A stretch of 64,000 bases of DNA from Anaerolinea thermolimosa (GTDB lineage Bacteria > Chloroflexota > Anaerolineae > Anaerolineales > Anaerolineaceae), in NCBI RefSeq assembly GCF_001050195.2, contig NZ_DF967967.1, forward strand, positions 19,255 to 83,254, in the 5' to 3' direction. Of the stretch, positions 8,542 to 17,492 are shown piece after piece. Position numbers and translations under genes: made by a program. The notes beneath the pieces were generated by a model. The model had not been told where the DNA came from, searched no databases, and saw only the letters and a program-made list of their open reading frames with translations. The number at the start of each line of letters is the position of its first letter. Within the stretch, counting starts at the first letter, position 1.

Positions 8542-8958
8542 ATGCAATTCAGAGTGCGCGACTGGATGATCGATCTGGTGGTCTTTGTTGACCCGGATAC
8601 GCCGGTGACAGAGGCACTGGCCACGATGCGCCGTCGGTACATCAACAGTGTCATCGTCAATAAATCGGAAACGAACCCGGATTACGGAATCCTCACCTCC
8701 ACAGATATCAGCGATAAGATCGTTGCCAAAGAACGCAACCCTGAAGAGGTCAAGGTGCGCGAAATTATGACCAGTCCGCTCATCACCGTTCCACTGGATA
8801 TGTCGATTTTTGAATGCGCACGGTTGATGAACGAGCACCGTATTCACCACCTGCCAGTGGTGGATGACCATGGCATAGTGATCGGGATGATTTCGGCGAC
8901 GGATTTCCTGGTGGTGGCTGAAGCGATGGGGCGCAAAGGCGATCGCTCGCTCAGCTAA
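8542..8958 (+). CDS. Tandem CBS-domain protein
   Basis: A 138-residue protein made of two CBS motifs: residues about 5-65 (VRDWMIDLVVFVDPDTPVTEAL to YGILTSTDI) and about 72-130 (VREIMTSPLITVPLDMSIFECARLM to IGMISATDFL). Such pairs bind adenosine nucleotides or S-adenosylmethionine and act as regulatory modules; no effector domain is fused here. The ATG at 8542 follows AAGGAGGGTGCCT. An in-frame GTG at 8536 lies within the ribosome site and is unlikely. Transcribed away from the fmdB-csoR-osmC operon. Confidence 0.9.
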   Translation: MQFRVRDWMIDLVVFVDPDTPVTEALATMRRRYINSVIVNKSETNPDYGILTSTDISDKIVAKERNPEEVKVREIMTSPLITVPLDMSIFECARLMNEHRIHHLPVVDDHGIVIGMISATDFLVVAEAMGRKGDRSLS

Positions 8959-8982
8959 TCAAGGTTCAGAAGCAGGCTTTTG

Positions 8983-9022
8983 ATCTCGGGCGCGGTCGAG
9001 CTTTCGATACTGCGCCCGAGAT
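8983..9022 (+). terminator. Hairpin downstream of the CBS gene
   Basis: An 11-bp perfect inverted repeat (ATCTCGGGCGC and its complement) with an 18-nt loop lies just past the CBS stop codon. No clear U-tract follows, so it may be a processing or Rho-associated hairpin rather than an intrinsic terminator. Confidence 0.45.
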
Positions 9023-9188
9023 TGATTATGATTTGCCCATGGCCCGGAAAGTTTTTTACACCGGAAGCAGGTCTGGGGCTGGTTGGTGAGGTGCACAAAA
9101 AAAGAAACGTTAACATTAAGGGCTGATTTTCTTATTCATTTCATACAAAAAGGGGGTATAGTTGCGAGTGTCGTGTCTCAGAAGTCTC

Positions 9189-9218
9189 TTGTCAGATGGC
9201 CCGAAAGGGTCGTATAAT
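9189..9218 (+). promoter_or_regulatory. Promoter of the second FmdB gene
   Basis: TTGTCA (9189-9194), an 18-bp spacer and TATAAT (9213-9218), giving a start about 50 nt before the FmdB ATG at 9275. The 315-bp interval after the CBS gene otherwise holds only the hairpin at 8983-9022. Confidence 0.6.
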
Positions 9219-9274
9219 GAAGGGACTGTGCCGGAATATGGAGGCACGGTAGTTCTTGAGAGTTCGAGGTGGTT

Positions 9275-9559
9275 ATGCCAATCTATACCTACCGGTGCGA
9301 GAGTTGTGGTGTGCGGTTTGAACAGAACCAGAAGTTCAGCGACCCCCCGCTGACCCGTTGCCCGGAATGCGGGAAAAAATCTCTACGGAAGGTTTACCAG
9401 CCGGTTGGGATTGTTTTTAAGGGGTCGGGGTTTTATGCCACCGATCACCGCTCCCCATCTGGCGGCGGGAAAGTGGGCAACCACAACGAGGGAAAATCTG
9501 AAAATAAAGGCTCGTCAGAAACGAAAACCGCTTCCTCCTCTGCTGAGAAATCGGAATAA
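9275..9559 (+). CDS. FmdB-family zinc-ribbon protein, Ser/Lys-rich tail
   Basis: A 94-residue FmdB protein with the zinc ribbon C8-C11 (YRCESCG) and C29-C32 (RCPECG). After the family motif QPVGIVFKGSGFYATD comes a low-complexity acidic/Ser/Lys tail of about 35 residues. The ATG at 9275 follows GAGGTGG. It is the second FmdB paralog within 1.2 kb; the two differ in tail and orientation. Function unknown. Confidence 0.88.
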   Translation: MPIYTYRCESCGVRFEQNQKFSDPPLTRCPECGKKSLRKVYQPVGIVFKGSGFYATDHRSPSGGGKVGNHNEGKSENKGSSETKTASSSAEKSE

Positions 9560-9590
9560 ACTCATCGGATGCGAAGATGATCTTCTGGTG

Positions 9591-9617
9591 CCCGGCTCCT
9601 GCCGGGTTCTTTCTTTT
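9591..9617 (+). terminator. Rho-independent terminator after the second FmdB gene
   Basis: A short GC stem CCCGGC-TCCT-GCCGGG followed by TTCTTTCTTTT. It ends the single-gene transcript from the 9189-9218 promoter. Confidence 0.75.
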
Positions 9618-10029
9618 GGAGTGAATAACGCTTAAAAATCTGCAATCGTTCTGTAATGCGCATAACTAAAGGCAGTCTCTATAATGAAAATAGAGGTTTC
9701 AGGGTGAGGGTGTCTGAATTTCTGCGGGGCGGCTCCTGTGATTTACTCTCTACAAAAAGATGAACGATTGACAGGTGGGGGTGAATGAATTCACCGCTCT
9801 ACATCAGAGGGCAGGCTGGATTTTTTATGGTATTTTTATCCTGACGGAAAGGTTAACGAATACAATGGGGATAGCTTTCTTTATCAGGAAACCATGTTTC
9901 AGATTTGAGGATGGGTGAGTGATTCGGCAAGGGATACGGCCGCTGAGAAAATATGGGGCGGCATATCCGAAGATTGGGTAGATTTCATTGCGGTGCGGTT
10001 TCTATCCGAACCCTGGCAGGGGGAGACGA
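9618..10029. other. Intergenic region without a recognised gene
   Basis: About 410 bp between the FmdB terminator and the lipoprotein gene. TATAAT occurs at 9680-9685 without a convincing -35, and TACAAT at 9861-9866. No open frame with coding character or RNA fold was recognised. It presumably holds the lipoprotein promoter. Confidence 0.4.
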
Positions 10030-11481
10030 ATGAATTGGGTCAATAGGAAGGGTCGATATTACCTTCAGATAATCCTTCTCCTCTGGCTGGTGGCCTGTGG
10101 GCCGGTGGGGGCCTTTGGCCCGACTGAGCCCCAGATCCCGGTCAGTGCACTCTCGGTTGACCCGCTCTTCAAGGAGTTTTACCAGGCCCTTGGCGGTCAG
10201 GAAGTGCTTGGTTTGCCGCTCAGCGGGGTGGTGGAGCTGGAGGGTAAAAAGTGCCAGTACGTTGAAGCAGCTCTGATGTGTTTTTATCAGAACGAACTGG
10301 AAAACAGCCGACGCTATGCCCTGGAAGGGCTGGGGTATCGGATGGGAGTGAAAGATGACCCGGGCATTCCGGTACCGCTTGACCCCGGAGATCGAGACCT
10401 GGGGGGTGGATACTCACTGTATCATGAATTCATACCCCTTTACGACCGCCTGTATGGGGCTCTGTATGCTGGGCGGCCACTCACCCGCGTTCGGGTAAAC
10501 CACGAGACACGCCGGTTTGAACAATTTTTTGAGAACGTGGGGTTCTACCGCCGTTTCGACGATCCGAAAGGGCAGGTACATCTTTTGCCTTACGGGGAAT
10601 ATCTCTGCGGGGCGGGGTGCTCGCGAAATTTAAAAGAGTACTGGTCGATTGTGCGCCAGGGGGAGATAACCCAGCCCTTTGAACTCGCCCTCTATCGCCT
10701 GGGCTGGAATGGCTTTGGGCGCCCGCTCGGTCAGGCACGCCGGGCTGATGATGGAATGATCGAACAGCTCTACGATCGTGCTTTGCTTTATGCCGCGCCG
10801 GATGATCTGGCTCATCCGCATTTGCGACCGCTGGCTCTCTGGCTGGGGGTACAGGCACAACCCCTTACTACGGAAATCTCGCACGAACAGCTGGTATTTT
10901 ATGGGGTGGAAAATGGACTGGGGCACAACGTGCCGGTTTTCTTTGACGCGTTCATTGCCGCCCATGGCGGGCGGGAGAACGCCGGGCATCCGTTGACCGA
11001 ATTTTATCCTGTGGAAGGGGGGCGGTACCGACAGTGTTTTGAAAATTACTGTCTTGAGTACGATCCTTCGGCTCCGTCTGACCGGCGGGTGCGTCTGGTC
11101 GATCTGGGCTGGGAGTATGCCATGGCCACGGAACCCGCGCAAATTGCCCGCCGACGTTTCGATGCTGAAACGCTGACCCTTCAACTCTCCGAAGCTCATC
11201 CCCAGCTTGCCCGGGGTGCAATGCAGGTTATCCAGATTCAGGTGATTTCGTGGCAGGATGGGCAAGGCATTGCTCTGGCCACCGGAACGATCAGCCTTCA
11301 TTTGCCCGGCCAGGAGGGCCGTCCCTTCCCGCCTACCAACGAAGAGGGCCGTTCAGAAGTAACCCTCCCTCCGCTGGAGGGATTGCCGCCCATGAGTGTG
11401 GTGGAATACCAGGTTTGCCTCGATTTTACCGACCCATCCCCGGTGTGTGCGGTAGACAGCTTTGTTTATCGCGGGGATTGA
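10030..11481 (+). CDS. Secreted lipoprotein with repeated LGLP/H-P-L-x-F modules
   Basis: A 483-residue protein starting at an ATG preceded by GGGGGAG. The N terminus has a hydrophobic signal and the lipobox WLVAC, so it should be lipid-anchored outside the membrane. Three related modules recur: LGGQEVLGLPLSG, NGFGRPLGQA and RENAGHPLTEFYPVEGGRYRQCFENYCLEYDP, each with aromatic-rich strands. The last about 110 residues look like an Ig-like domain. I do not recognise a catalytic site. Similar repeat lipoproteins are common in Chloroflexota; the role is unknown. Confidence 0.75.
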   Translation: MNWVNRKGRYYLQIILLLWLVACGPVGAFGPTEPQIPVSALSVDPLFKEFYQALGGQEVLGLPLSGVVELEGKKCQYVEAALMCFYQNELENSRRYALEGLGYRMGVKDDPGIPVPLDPGDRDLGGGYSLYHEFIPLYDRLYGALYAGRPLTRVRVNHETRRFEQFFENVGFYRRFDDPKGQVHLLPYGEYLCGAGCSRNLKEYWSIVRQGEITQPFELALYRLGWNGFGRPLGQARRADDGMIEQLYDRALLYAAPDDLAHPHLRPLALWLGVQAQPLTTEISHEQLVFYGVENGLGHNVPVFFDAFIAAHGGRENAGHPLTEFYPVEGGRYRQCFENYCLEYDPSAPSDRRVRLVDLGWEYAMATEPAQIARRRFDAETLTLQLSEAHPQLARGAMQVIQIQVISWQDGQGIALATGTISLHLPGQEGRPFPPTNEEGRSEVTLPPLEGLPPMSVVEYQVCLDFTDPSPVCAVDSFVYRGD

Positions 11482-11496
11482 GGTGAGGTCTGTAAG

Positions 11497-12732
11497 CTAC
11501 ACATTCTTGACAAATAAACGGAAGCGTTCTTCGCTCCCCAGAGAGGTTACTTTCTGTTTGATGCGCTCGCTCAACTCAACAATGGCCTGAGAGATATCGG
11601 CATTGGGGTTGCTCATCAGAAGTGGATTGCCCAGGTTTGCCGCCCGCAGTGCCGCTTCATAGTCTTCCGGAATGGTGAGTTCTACGGGATGGTTGAGGGT
11701 TTCGCTGATCTTACGGGCGGTGAGTGCGCCAGATTTACGATATTTATTAAGCACCAGCACCAGTCGGTCGCGCTTCATGCCCAGGCCGTCCCAGAGTTCA
11801 AGGAAAGCGCGCATGGATTTGATGGCGACAATTTCCTGTGTGATGACCAGCACCACCAGGTCCGCCGTGTCCAGTGCGGCCAGGCTCGATTCGGTGAGTA
11901 AACTGGTGGTGTTGAGTACCATGTAGTCAAAGAAATTACGAATGTAATCCAGCACGCGGGCGATTTGTTCGCCGCTGATGGCCTCCTGGATGACCGGACG
12001 TTTGGGGGGCGCAAGCAGAAAGATGCCCGAAGAGCGATGCAACATCATCACTTCTTTGACCACTTTGGGATCAAGCTCGTAAGCGATGGGAACCAGATCC
12101 ATGAGCGACACCTGCCCCACCTCGTTGAAAAGGATGTCCACGTCGCCGAACTGGAGGTCGGTGTCGATGAGGGCAATCTGACTTTCGTTGTCGCGAAAGG
12201 CGAGCGCCAGGTTGTTGGCGATGGTGGTCACGCCACTTCCCCCGCGCGGGCTGTACACGCTGATTGCATGAGCTCTGGAGGTACCCGCGGTATCATCAGG
12301 TTTGATTGTTTCGGGAGCGAAGTAAGGGTGATACTTCGTGCGTTCGATGGCGGCCTGTTCGGCGGCGCGAAGAACGGCCTCCCGGAATTCGCCCACCGAG
12401 ACATCATGAGCCAGAAAATCGGAGGCACCAGTACGCAAAGCCCGCAGGACGGTTTCGTAGTTTTTATCCTGAGAGATGATGATGACCTGCGTGGTGGGGT
12501 AGTCACGCCGAATGATTTCGGTAAAGCTGATGCCATCGATGTCGGGCAGGTGCTCCTCCACCAGCATAATGTCGGGCTTCATCTGGCCGACCAGTTCAAG
12601 CGCCTCCTGGGCGGTGGAGATAAAATCGAGCACTTCGATGTTTTCGATCAGCGAAAGCAGCTTGCGAAAATTCTTGGCTGCCTGGGCGTTGTTTTCTACG
12701 ACCAGAACACGGGTAACTTTTTGCGGACTCAT
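11497..12732 (-). CDS. CpaE/TadZ-like protein: pseudo-receiver plus MinD-type ATPase
   Basis: A 411-residue protein with an N-terminal receiver-like domain (about 5-125) and a C-terminal ParA/MinD-like domain (about 150-395), as in CpaE/TadZ of tad pilus assembly. The receiver has lost key residues: the phospho-acceptor Asp is Glu59 (IMLVEEHLP), the acidic pair is EN (VVENN) and the Lys is His. The Walker A loop is atypical, RGGSGVTT without the usual Lys. No other tad genes are adjacent, so it may act in positioning of another machine. The ATG follows GGAGGGAGTC. Confidence 0.85.
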   Translation of the reverse strand: MSPQKVTRVLVVENNAQAAKNFRKLLSLIENIEVLDFISTAQEALELVGQMKPDIMLVEEHLPDIDGISFTEIIRRDYPTTQVIIISQDKNYETVLRALRTGASDFLAHDVSVGEFREAVLRAAEQAAIERTKYHPYFAPETIKPDDTAGTSRAHAISVYSPRGGSGVTTIANNLALAFRDNESQIALIDTDLQFGDVDILFNEVGQVSLMDLVPIAYELDPKVVKEVMMLHRSSGIFLLAPPKRPVIQEAISGEQIARVLDYIRNFFDYMVLNTTSLLTESSLAALDTADLVVLVITQEIVAIKSMRAFLELWDGLGMKRDRLVLVLNKYRKSGALTARKISETLNHPVELTIPEDYEAALRAANLGNPLLMSNPNADISQAIVELSERIKQKVTSLGSEERFRLFVKNV

Positions 12733-12773
12733 GACTCCCTCCAGGTCACAGCAGAAATATGCTGATGAAAAGT

Positions 12774-12802
12774 ATTGTATTCAACATCGATTGAAAAGGC
12801 AA
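12774..12802 (-). promoter_or_regulatory. Promoter of the CpaE-like gene
   Basis: On the minus strand: TTGCCT (12797-12802), a 17-bp spacer and TACAAT (12774-12779). The predicted start lies about 35 nt before the CpaE-like ATG. Confidence 0.5.
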
Positions 12803-12941
12803 ACCCTTTTACAACTCAAAGGGGCAGAAGCGCAACTGATCTGTGATGAAACTCGGAATAAAAATAGAGTTATAATCAACCCAGAATAGTTAGGTTTCGC
12901 CAGGTGAGCCTTGTGGATCGATTTCATGGACGGGGGCATGA

Positions 12942-14594
12942 ATGGGGAGTAAGCAGTTACACTGGACGGAGAGATCCGACGTGAGCGAAGAAGAAAGACA
13001 GCCAGCCGAGGTCAGCCAGACGAAAGCGGAACGAGGTTTCAGGCGTTTCACCTCCGAATTTCGAGAGTGGCGGGGGTTGAGGGCGCGTGTGTCCTCTTTC
13101 CCGGAGCAGGTGGAAGAGAAGATTCGGGCGCTTGAAGATAGCCTGAGTGAATACCGCCTGGTCATTTCGGAGTTGGATTACAAGGCTCCCGATACCGATC
13201 AGCGTGTCTGGGATTTATATGACCATATTCAAACTGAGAAACAGCGCCTGATCACAGAGATGGAGCGGCGGCCTCTGTTCTTGCGCGGGCTGAAAGAATT
13301 GCGCTCTCTGAACGATGCCTGGGAGAAACTCCTGACGGATCAGCAGGCTTTGCAGGAGATGATCGCCAGGGCGCCGGCAGAACTCAAGGAATACAATGAA
13401 CGGCAGCTTGAGCGTGAGCGCCAGCGGCAGGAAGAACAACGCAGGGCTGATCTTCAGTCGCGAATTGCGGCAGCGAGGCGCTCGTTAGACCTGGCGCTGG
13501 GCTACATCGAACAGCTTGACCGCGAGGGGCGAGTGACCTTTGGGTCGCAGGTGCTTCAGCTGGAAGAGGCCCAGAAGTACTGGATTGATCATCTCAACCA
13601 GATTTTACGGAAAAACGAAGTGGGGGAGCTTCACCCTGATGAGGTGGTGCTTAACATATACAACCTGGAATCGATGATTCGCGATGCGCCGAATCTTTCG
13701 ATGCGGGTGCGAGAAGTGGAAGAGCGCTTCACGCGGCTGGTCACCAAGCACGATATGCTGGTTTCCTTTGGGAAGACGGTCATCTCGCAGCAGGAGATCG
13801 CCCGGATGACGATCAAACTGCATGAACAGGTGCCGGAATTGTGGATCACCGGCCAGCGGCAGGAGCTGGAGCGTGCTCTGGAAGTGCTTGAAAGTTTTGT
13901 GGCCACTTATGAGTCCACCATCGAGACCGAACTGGCCTACCTGGAGCGCCGCCGGCCCGGATTGACCCGTGCCCTGGCGACGGTTTCGGAGGGAGACGAG
14001 ACGGCGCTGCTCCAGATGAGCGCCATGGCGCGTTCGCTGATCTCGGCCATCGATTCGCGCGACCGTTATATGCGCGGACATTCCGATGTGGTCAGCCGTC
14101 TGGTGGTTAAAATGGCGCGGAATGCAGGCTGGAATAAGACGGACATCGATTACTTGATGATCGCGGCTCTGCTCCACGATGTCGGGAAGGTTTCGATCCC
14201 GGAACATATCCTGAACAAGACCGATCCTCTTACGGAGGATGAGTGGCAGACCATTCAGATGCACCCGTATTACGGGGCGCAAATCCTCAAACCGGTTGAT
14301 GCGCTGTCGCGTATCATTCCATGGATCTACCACCATCAGGAGCGCTGGGATGGGCGCGGTTATCCTGATCACCTGACCGGGCGACAGATTCCTATCCCGG
14401 CCAGTTACATTGCCGTGGCTGAGGCCTTCTCGGTGATGACGGTGGATTTGCCCAACCGTCCGGCGAAGAGCAAGGAAGAGGCCATCGATGAACTCCGAAA
14501 GGCGGCCGAGACGCAGTTCAGCCCTGAGGCGGTTGAAGTGCTGGCGGATGTGGTGGCCAAAGAGAAGAAACAGGCCGAGCCCGAAAACGAATAA
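12942..14594 (+). CDS. HD-GYP domain protein with long coiled-coil N terminus
   Basis: A 550-residue soluble protein. Residues about 30-340 are charged and helical, with long Glu/Arg/Gln heptad-like stretches that suggest coiled coils. The C-terminal domain is HD-GYP: HDVGK (H412, D413) and the signature HHQERWDGRGYP from residue 464. HD-GYP enzymes hydrolyse cyclic di-GMP; activity here is inferred from the motifs. An alternative GTG start at 12981 has GGAGAG upstream. It is divergent from the CpaE-like gene, which hints at surface or pilus control. Confidence 0.88.
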   Translation: MGSKQLHWTERSDVSEEERQPAEVSQTKAERGFRRFTSEFREWRGLRARVSSFPEQVEEKIRALEDSLSEYRLVISELDYKAPDTDQRVWDLYDHIQTEKQRLITEMERRPLFLRGLKELRSLNDAWEKLLTDQQALQEMIARAPAELKEYNERQLERERQRQEEQRRADLQSRIAAARRSLDLALGYIEQLDREGRVTFGSQVLQLEEAQKYWIDHLNQILRKNEVGELHPDEVVLNIYNLESMIRDAPNLSMRVREVEERFTRLVTKHDMLVSFGKTVISQQEIARMTIKLHEQVPELWITGQRQELERALEVLESFVATYESTIETELAYLERRRPGLTRALATVSEGDETALLQMSAMARSLISAIDSRDRYMRGHSDVVSRLVVKMARNAGWNKTDIDYLMIAALLHDVGKVSIPEHILNKTDPLTEDEWQTIQMHPYYGAQILKPVDALSRIIPWIYHHQERWDGRGYPDHLTGRQIPIPASYIAVAEAFSVMTVDLPNRPAKSKEEAIDELRKAAETQFSPEAVEVLADVVAKEKKQAEPENE

Positions 14595-14642
14595 GGAGAG
14601 AAGCCAGCCTCGGAGCAGGCGATATTCTATATAATAAGCACA

Positions 14643-14667
14643 ACACGGCAGATGCTCTCTGCCGTGT
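14643..14667. terminator. Hairpin between convergent HD-GYP and transglycosylase genes
   Basis: A 10-bp perfect stem (ACACGGCAGA and its complement) with a 5-nt loop, between two converging genes. T-rich sequence follows only weakly, so termination efficiency is uncertain. Confidence 0.6.
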
Positions 14668-14699
14668 GTTATTCTGCCCGGAGGTTCCCCGGAATTTTA

Positions 14700-16004
14700 C
14701 TACCGGGGGGTAGGGGTTGCCGTGGGTTGTTCGGGCGGCGGGGTGGGGTTAGGAGCTATTTCGGGCATATAAATGATCTCTTCAACATACCCCTTGGCGC
14801 TGGCGCAGTAATCGGGCAGGTTGGCGGCGACGAGTGCCCAGGTGAGGTCGTAGCCCTGGGTTTGCGCGGCGCGAATGGCTCCCGCCAGGCACCCCGAACC
14901 GGCATGATAATTCACCAGGGTAAAGAGCCACAGGTCTTCATAGGTGCTGATGCGGTTGGGCGGGCGTTTGGTCTCATTCAGGATGATCTGAGCCACCTGG
15001 CTGCAATTGGCCACCAGGTTTTCGGCAAAGACGCGCACACTGAACTCTGCCAGGAAGGGATCCACGCCCTCGGGGCAGGTGGGGCAGGTGGCGTTTACCA
15101 TGCGCACCAGTGCGCCGGTGAGCATTTGCTGTTCCTGAACGGTCAGGTTGGTGTATCCTTTGCGGCAGGCTTCGGGGATGAGCACCTGTGGACAGAATTG
15201 GTTGTAAAAATTGGGGTTCCACATCAGGAGCACGTCGGCGCCGCTCACCGTGAGCTGTCCGAACCCGGCTTCTTCCAGGGTGGTGAAGATGCCCGGCCAG
15301 AACTGGCTTTCGCGGCTGAAGATATTCTTCATCAACTGGGCCGGAACACCGGTCTCTCTGGCGATATTAAGGATGACCTGGTTGAAGCGGTTTTGCCACT
15401 CGATGACCGCCGGATAGGCTTTTGCCAGACCACAGTTGTTGGCCACCCACATGTTGTTGGCGGAGATTCCCCCGTTATCGCATTCTGAAGCGTCTACAGC
15501 TTTGTTGCGAATCAACATGGCCGCCAGGAAGTAGAGCGAGACTTTGGAATAAATTTGTTCCGGGCGGTCGGGAGTGGTGAGATAGTTGGGCAGGCGGGTG
15601 TAATCGGGCACCATTTCCCAGATGGCTGCACATCCCCCGCCATCCTGAAGGGGGCGGAAACTGCGGGCAAAACGGTAAATATACTCATTGGCCGGATCGA
15701 TGGGAGCGCTGGCCGGTTGGAAAACCTGCAACGGGCTCTCAGCCAGGGCGGGCTGCACAGCGTTGGCGTCAGGGGCATGGCTGGCCGGGGCGGCCAGCGG
15801 GGCAACAGGAACTTCAGCTGCCTGAAGAGCCCCCATGATCACTGGCGTTGCAGGAAGGGGTGTGCGGTGTTCGCGTGGTGTGGCCAGCCCGGGTGCGGGC
15901 AGTTCTGCCTGAACAGCGGATGGCTGGCGCGATTGCCAGGCAATCCCGGCTCCGAGGAGTACGACAATCGCACTGAAGGCGGCGAAGCGTTTTAGAGCGC
16001 CCAA
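14700..16004 (-). CDS. Membrane-anchored lytic transglycosylase-like protein
   Basis: A 434-residue exported protein: an N-terminal hydrophobic segment (about 7-22), a Pro/Ala-rich linker to residue 100, then an SLT-like domain. The candidate catalytic Glu is E232 in NIFSRESQFWPG, followed by GFGQLTVSGADVLL in place of the usual GLMQ motif. Many Cys pairs suggest disulfides. The tail is Pro/Thr-rich. The start codon is TTG, preceded by GGGGGAG, the only well-placed site. A cell-wall-cleaving role is inferred from the fold; the divergence from classical SLT enzymes leaves doubt. Confidence 0.7.
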   Translation of the reverse strand: MGALKRFAAFSAIVVLLGAGIAWQSRQPSAVQAELPAPGLATPREHRTPLPATPVIMGALQAAEVPVAPLAAPASHAPDANAVQPALAESPLQVFQPASAPIDPANEYIYRFARSFRPLQDGGGCAAIWEMVPDYTRLPNYLTTPDRPEQIYSKVSLYFLAAMLIRNKAVDASECDNGGISANNMWVANNCGLAKAYPAVIEWQNRFNQVILNIARETGVPAQLMKNIFSRESQFWPGIFTTLEEAGFGQLTVSGADVLLMWNPNFYNQFCPQVLIPEACRKGYTNLTVQEQQMLTGALVRMVNATCPTCPEGVDPFLAEFSVRVFAENLVANCSQVAQIILNETKRPPNRISTYEDLWLFTLVNYHAGSGCLAGAIRAAQTQGYDLTWALVAANLPDYCASAKGYVEEIIYMPEIAPNPTPPPEQPTATPTPR

Positions 16005-16087
16005 GATCTCCCCCGCAACAAAAAGTATGGTAATGATTTTATTCTACATCAAAAACAGAAGTATGAATCCTCTGGAAGAATTGAAGG

Positions 16088-16093
16088 TACAAT
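16088..16093 (+). promoter_or_regulatory. -10 element placing the rarA start codon at +1 (leaderless)
   Basis: TACAAT is followed by 7 nt and then ATG; no Shine-Dalgarno precedes the ATG. A start site 7 nt after the hexamer makes the mRNA begin at the start codon. Confidence 0.5.
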
Positions 16094-16100
16094 ACAATTT

Positions 16101-17492
16101 ATGGATCTGTTCGACCATGCCATGCAGGAACGGATGGAAAAAGAGGCCCCGCTGGCGGCCCGGATGCGGCCGCGTACGCTGGATGAGGTGGTCGGGCAGG
16201 AGCATATCCTTGGGCCGGGGCGGCTGTTGCGTCGGGCGATTGAAACAGACCGCCTTTTTTCTTCCATCATTCTCTGGGGGCCGCCGGGGACGGGGAAAAC
16301 CACCATTGCCCGCCTGATTGCCCAGCATACCCGGGCGTATTTTGAAAGTATTTCGGCAGTGCTGGCCGGAGTGGCTGAACTGCGCCGTGTCATTACCGAG
16401 GCCGAGGAACGCCGCCGATTGTATCATCAACGGACGATCCTTTTCGTAGATGAGGTACACCGCTGGAACAAAGCGCAACAGGATGCTCTGCTTCCGCATG
16501 TGGAAAGCGGCATGATCACCCTGGTGGGGGCGACCACCGAGAACCCTTACTTTGAAGTGATCAGAGCGCTGGTTTCACGTTCGCGGATTTTCCAACTGCA
16601 ACCTCTCAAAGAGGAACACCTTGCCACCCTGCTCGACCGTGCCCTGAGCGACCCGGAGCGCGGCTACGGAGGTCGGGCGATTGAGATCACCCCTGAGGCG
16701 TGCCAGCATTTACTGGACGTGAGCGGCGGCGATGCCCGAAACCTGCTCAATGCGCTCGAACTGGCCGTGGAAAGTACCCTGCCAGATGAGCACGGTGTTC
16801 AGCACATCACCCTGGAGGTGGCGCAGGAGTCGATTCAGAAGCGCGCCATCCTGTATGATAAAGACGGTGACGCGCATTATGATACCATCTCGGCGTTCAT
16901 CAAGTCGGTTCGCGGCTCAGACCCCGATGCCGCGCTCTACTGGCTGGCCAAGATGCTGGCTGCCGGAGAAGATCCGCGCTTTATCCTGCGCAGGTTGATC
17001 ATTTTGGCCGGAGAGGACATTGGTCTCGCGGATCCGCAGGCGCTGGTTGTGGCCGCTGCGGCGGCACAGGCCTTCGAATTTGTCGGGCTGCCTGAAGGTG
17101 TGTACCCCATCGTAGAGGCCACGCTTTACCTGGCCACTGCCCCCAAGAGCAATTCGACCGGCGCATATTTTAAAGCACTGGAGCTGGTCGAGAAAGAGGG
17201 GGCCGGAGCGGTTCCGACCCATCTTATGGATGCTAACCGCGATGCGAAAGGACTGGGGCACGGAAAGGGATATCAGTACCCGCACCAATTCCCCGGTCAT
17301 TTTATCCCCCAGCAATACCTGCCCGATGGCCTGCTGGGCACGATCTTCTATGAGCCGTCGGATCAGGGATACGAGGCGAAGATCGCTGAACGTCTGGCGG
17401 CCTGGCGAAAATTACAGTTAGAAGGGCTACGACCCCGCGGAGACCAGGAAGAACATGACCACCCTGATTCTGATTCGTCACGGAGAGAATGA
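16101..17492 (+). CDS. rarA: Replication-associated recombination protein A (RarA/MgsA AAA+ ATPase)
   Basis: A 463-residue AAA+ protein of the RarA/MgsA/WRNIP1 family, which acts at stalled replication forks. The N-terminal [16 protein letters not shown], Walker [10 protein letters not shown] (residues 60-68), Walker B with DEVH (117-120), sensor [10 protein letters not shown] and the C-terminal tetramerisation segment with [13 protein letters not shown] and [16 protein letters not shown] are all present. Length matches the family. No ribosome site is visible; a -10 hexamer lies 7 nt upstream. Its 3' end overlaps the histidine phosphatase by 38 bp. Confidence 0.95.
   Translation: MDLFDHAMQERMEKEAPLAARMRPRTLDEVVGQEHILGPGRLLRRAIETDRLFSSIILWGPPGTGKTTIARLIAQHTRAYFESISAVLAGVAELRRVITEAEERRRLYHQRTILFVDEVHRWNKAQQDALLPHVESGMITLVGATTENPYFEVIRALVSRSRIFQLQPLKEEHLATLLDRALSDPERGYGGRAIEITPEACQHLLDVSGGDARNLLNALELAVESTLPDEHGVQHITLEVAQESIQKRAILYDKDGDAHYDTISAFIKSVRGSDPDAALYWLAKMLAAGEDPRFILRRLIILAGEDIGLADPQALVVAAAAAQAFEFVGLPEGVYPIVEATLYLATAPKSNSTGAYFKALELVEKEGAGAVPTHLMDANRDAKGLGHGKGYQYPHQFPGHFIPQQYLPDGLLGTIFYEPSDQGYEAKIAERLAAWRKLQLEGLRPRGDQEEHDHPDSDSSRRE

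Noticed and set aside
11497..11871. Possible complete tad pilus locus around the CpaE-like gene
   Set aside because: No secretin, TadA ATPase, TadB/C or pilin gene is adjacent; only the CpaE-like protein is supported.
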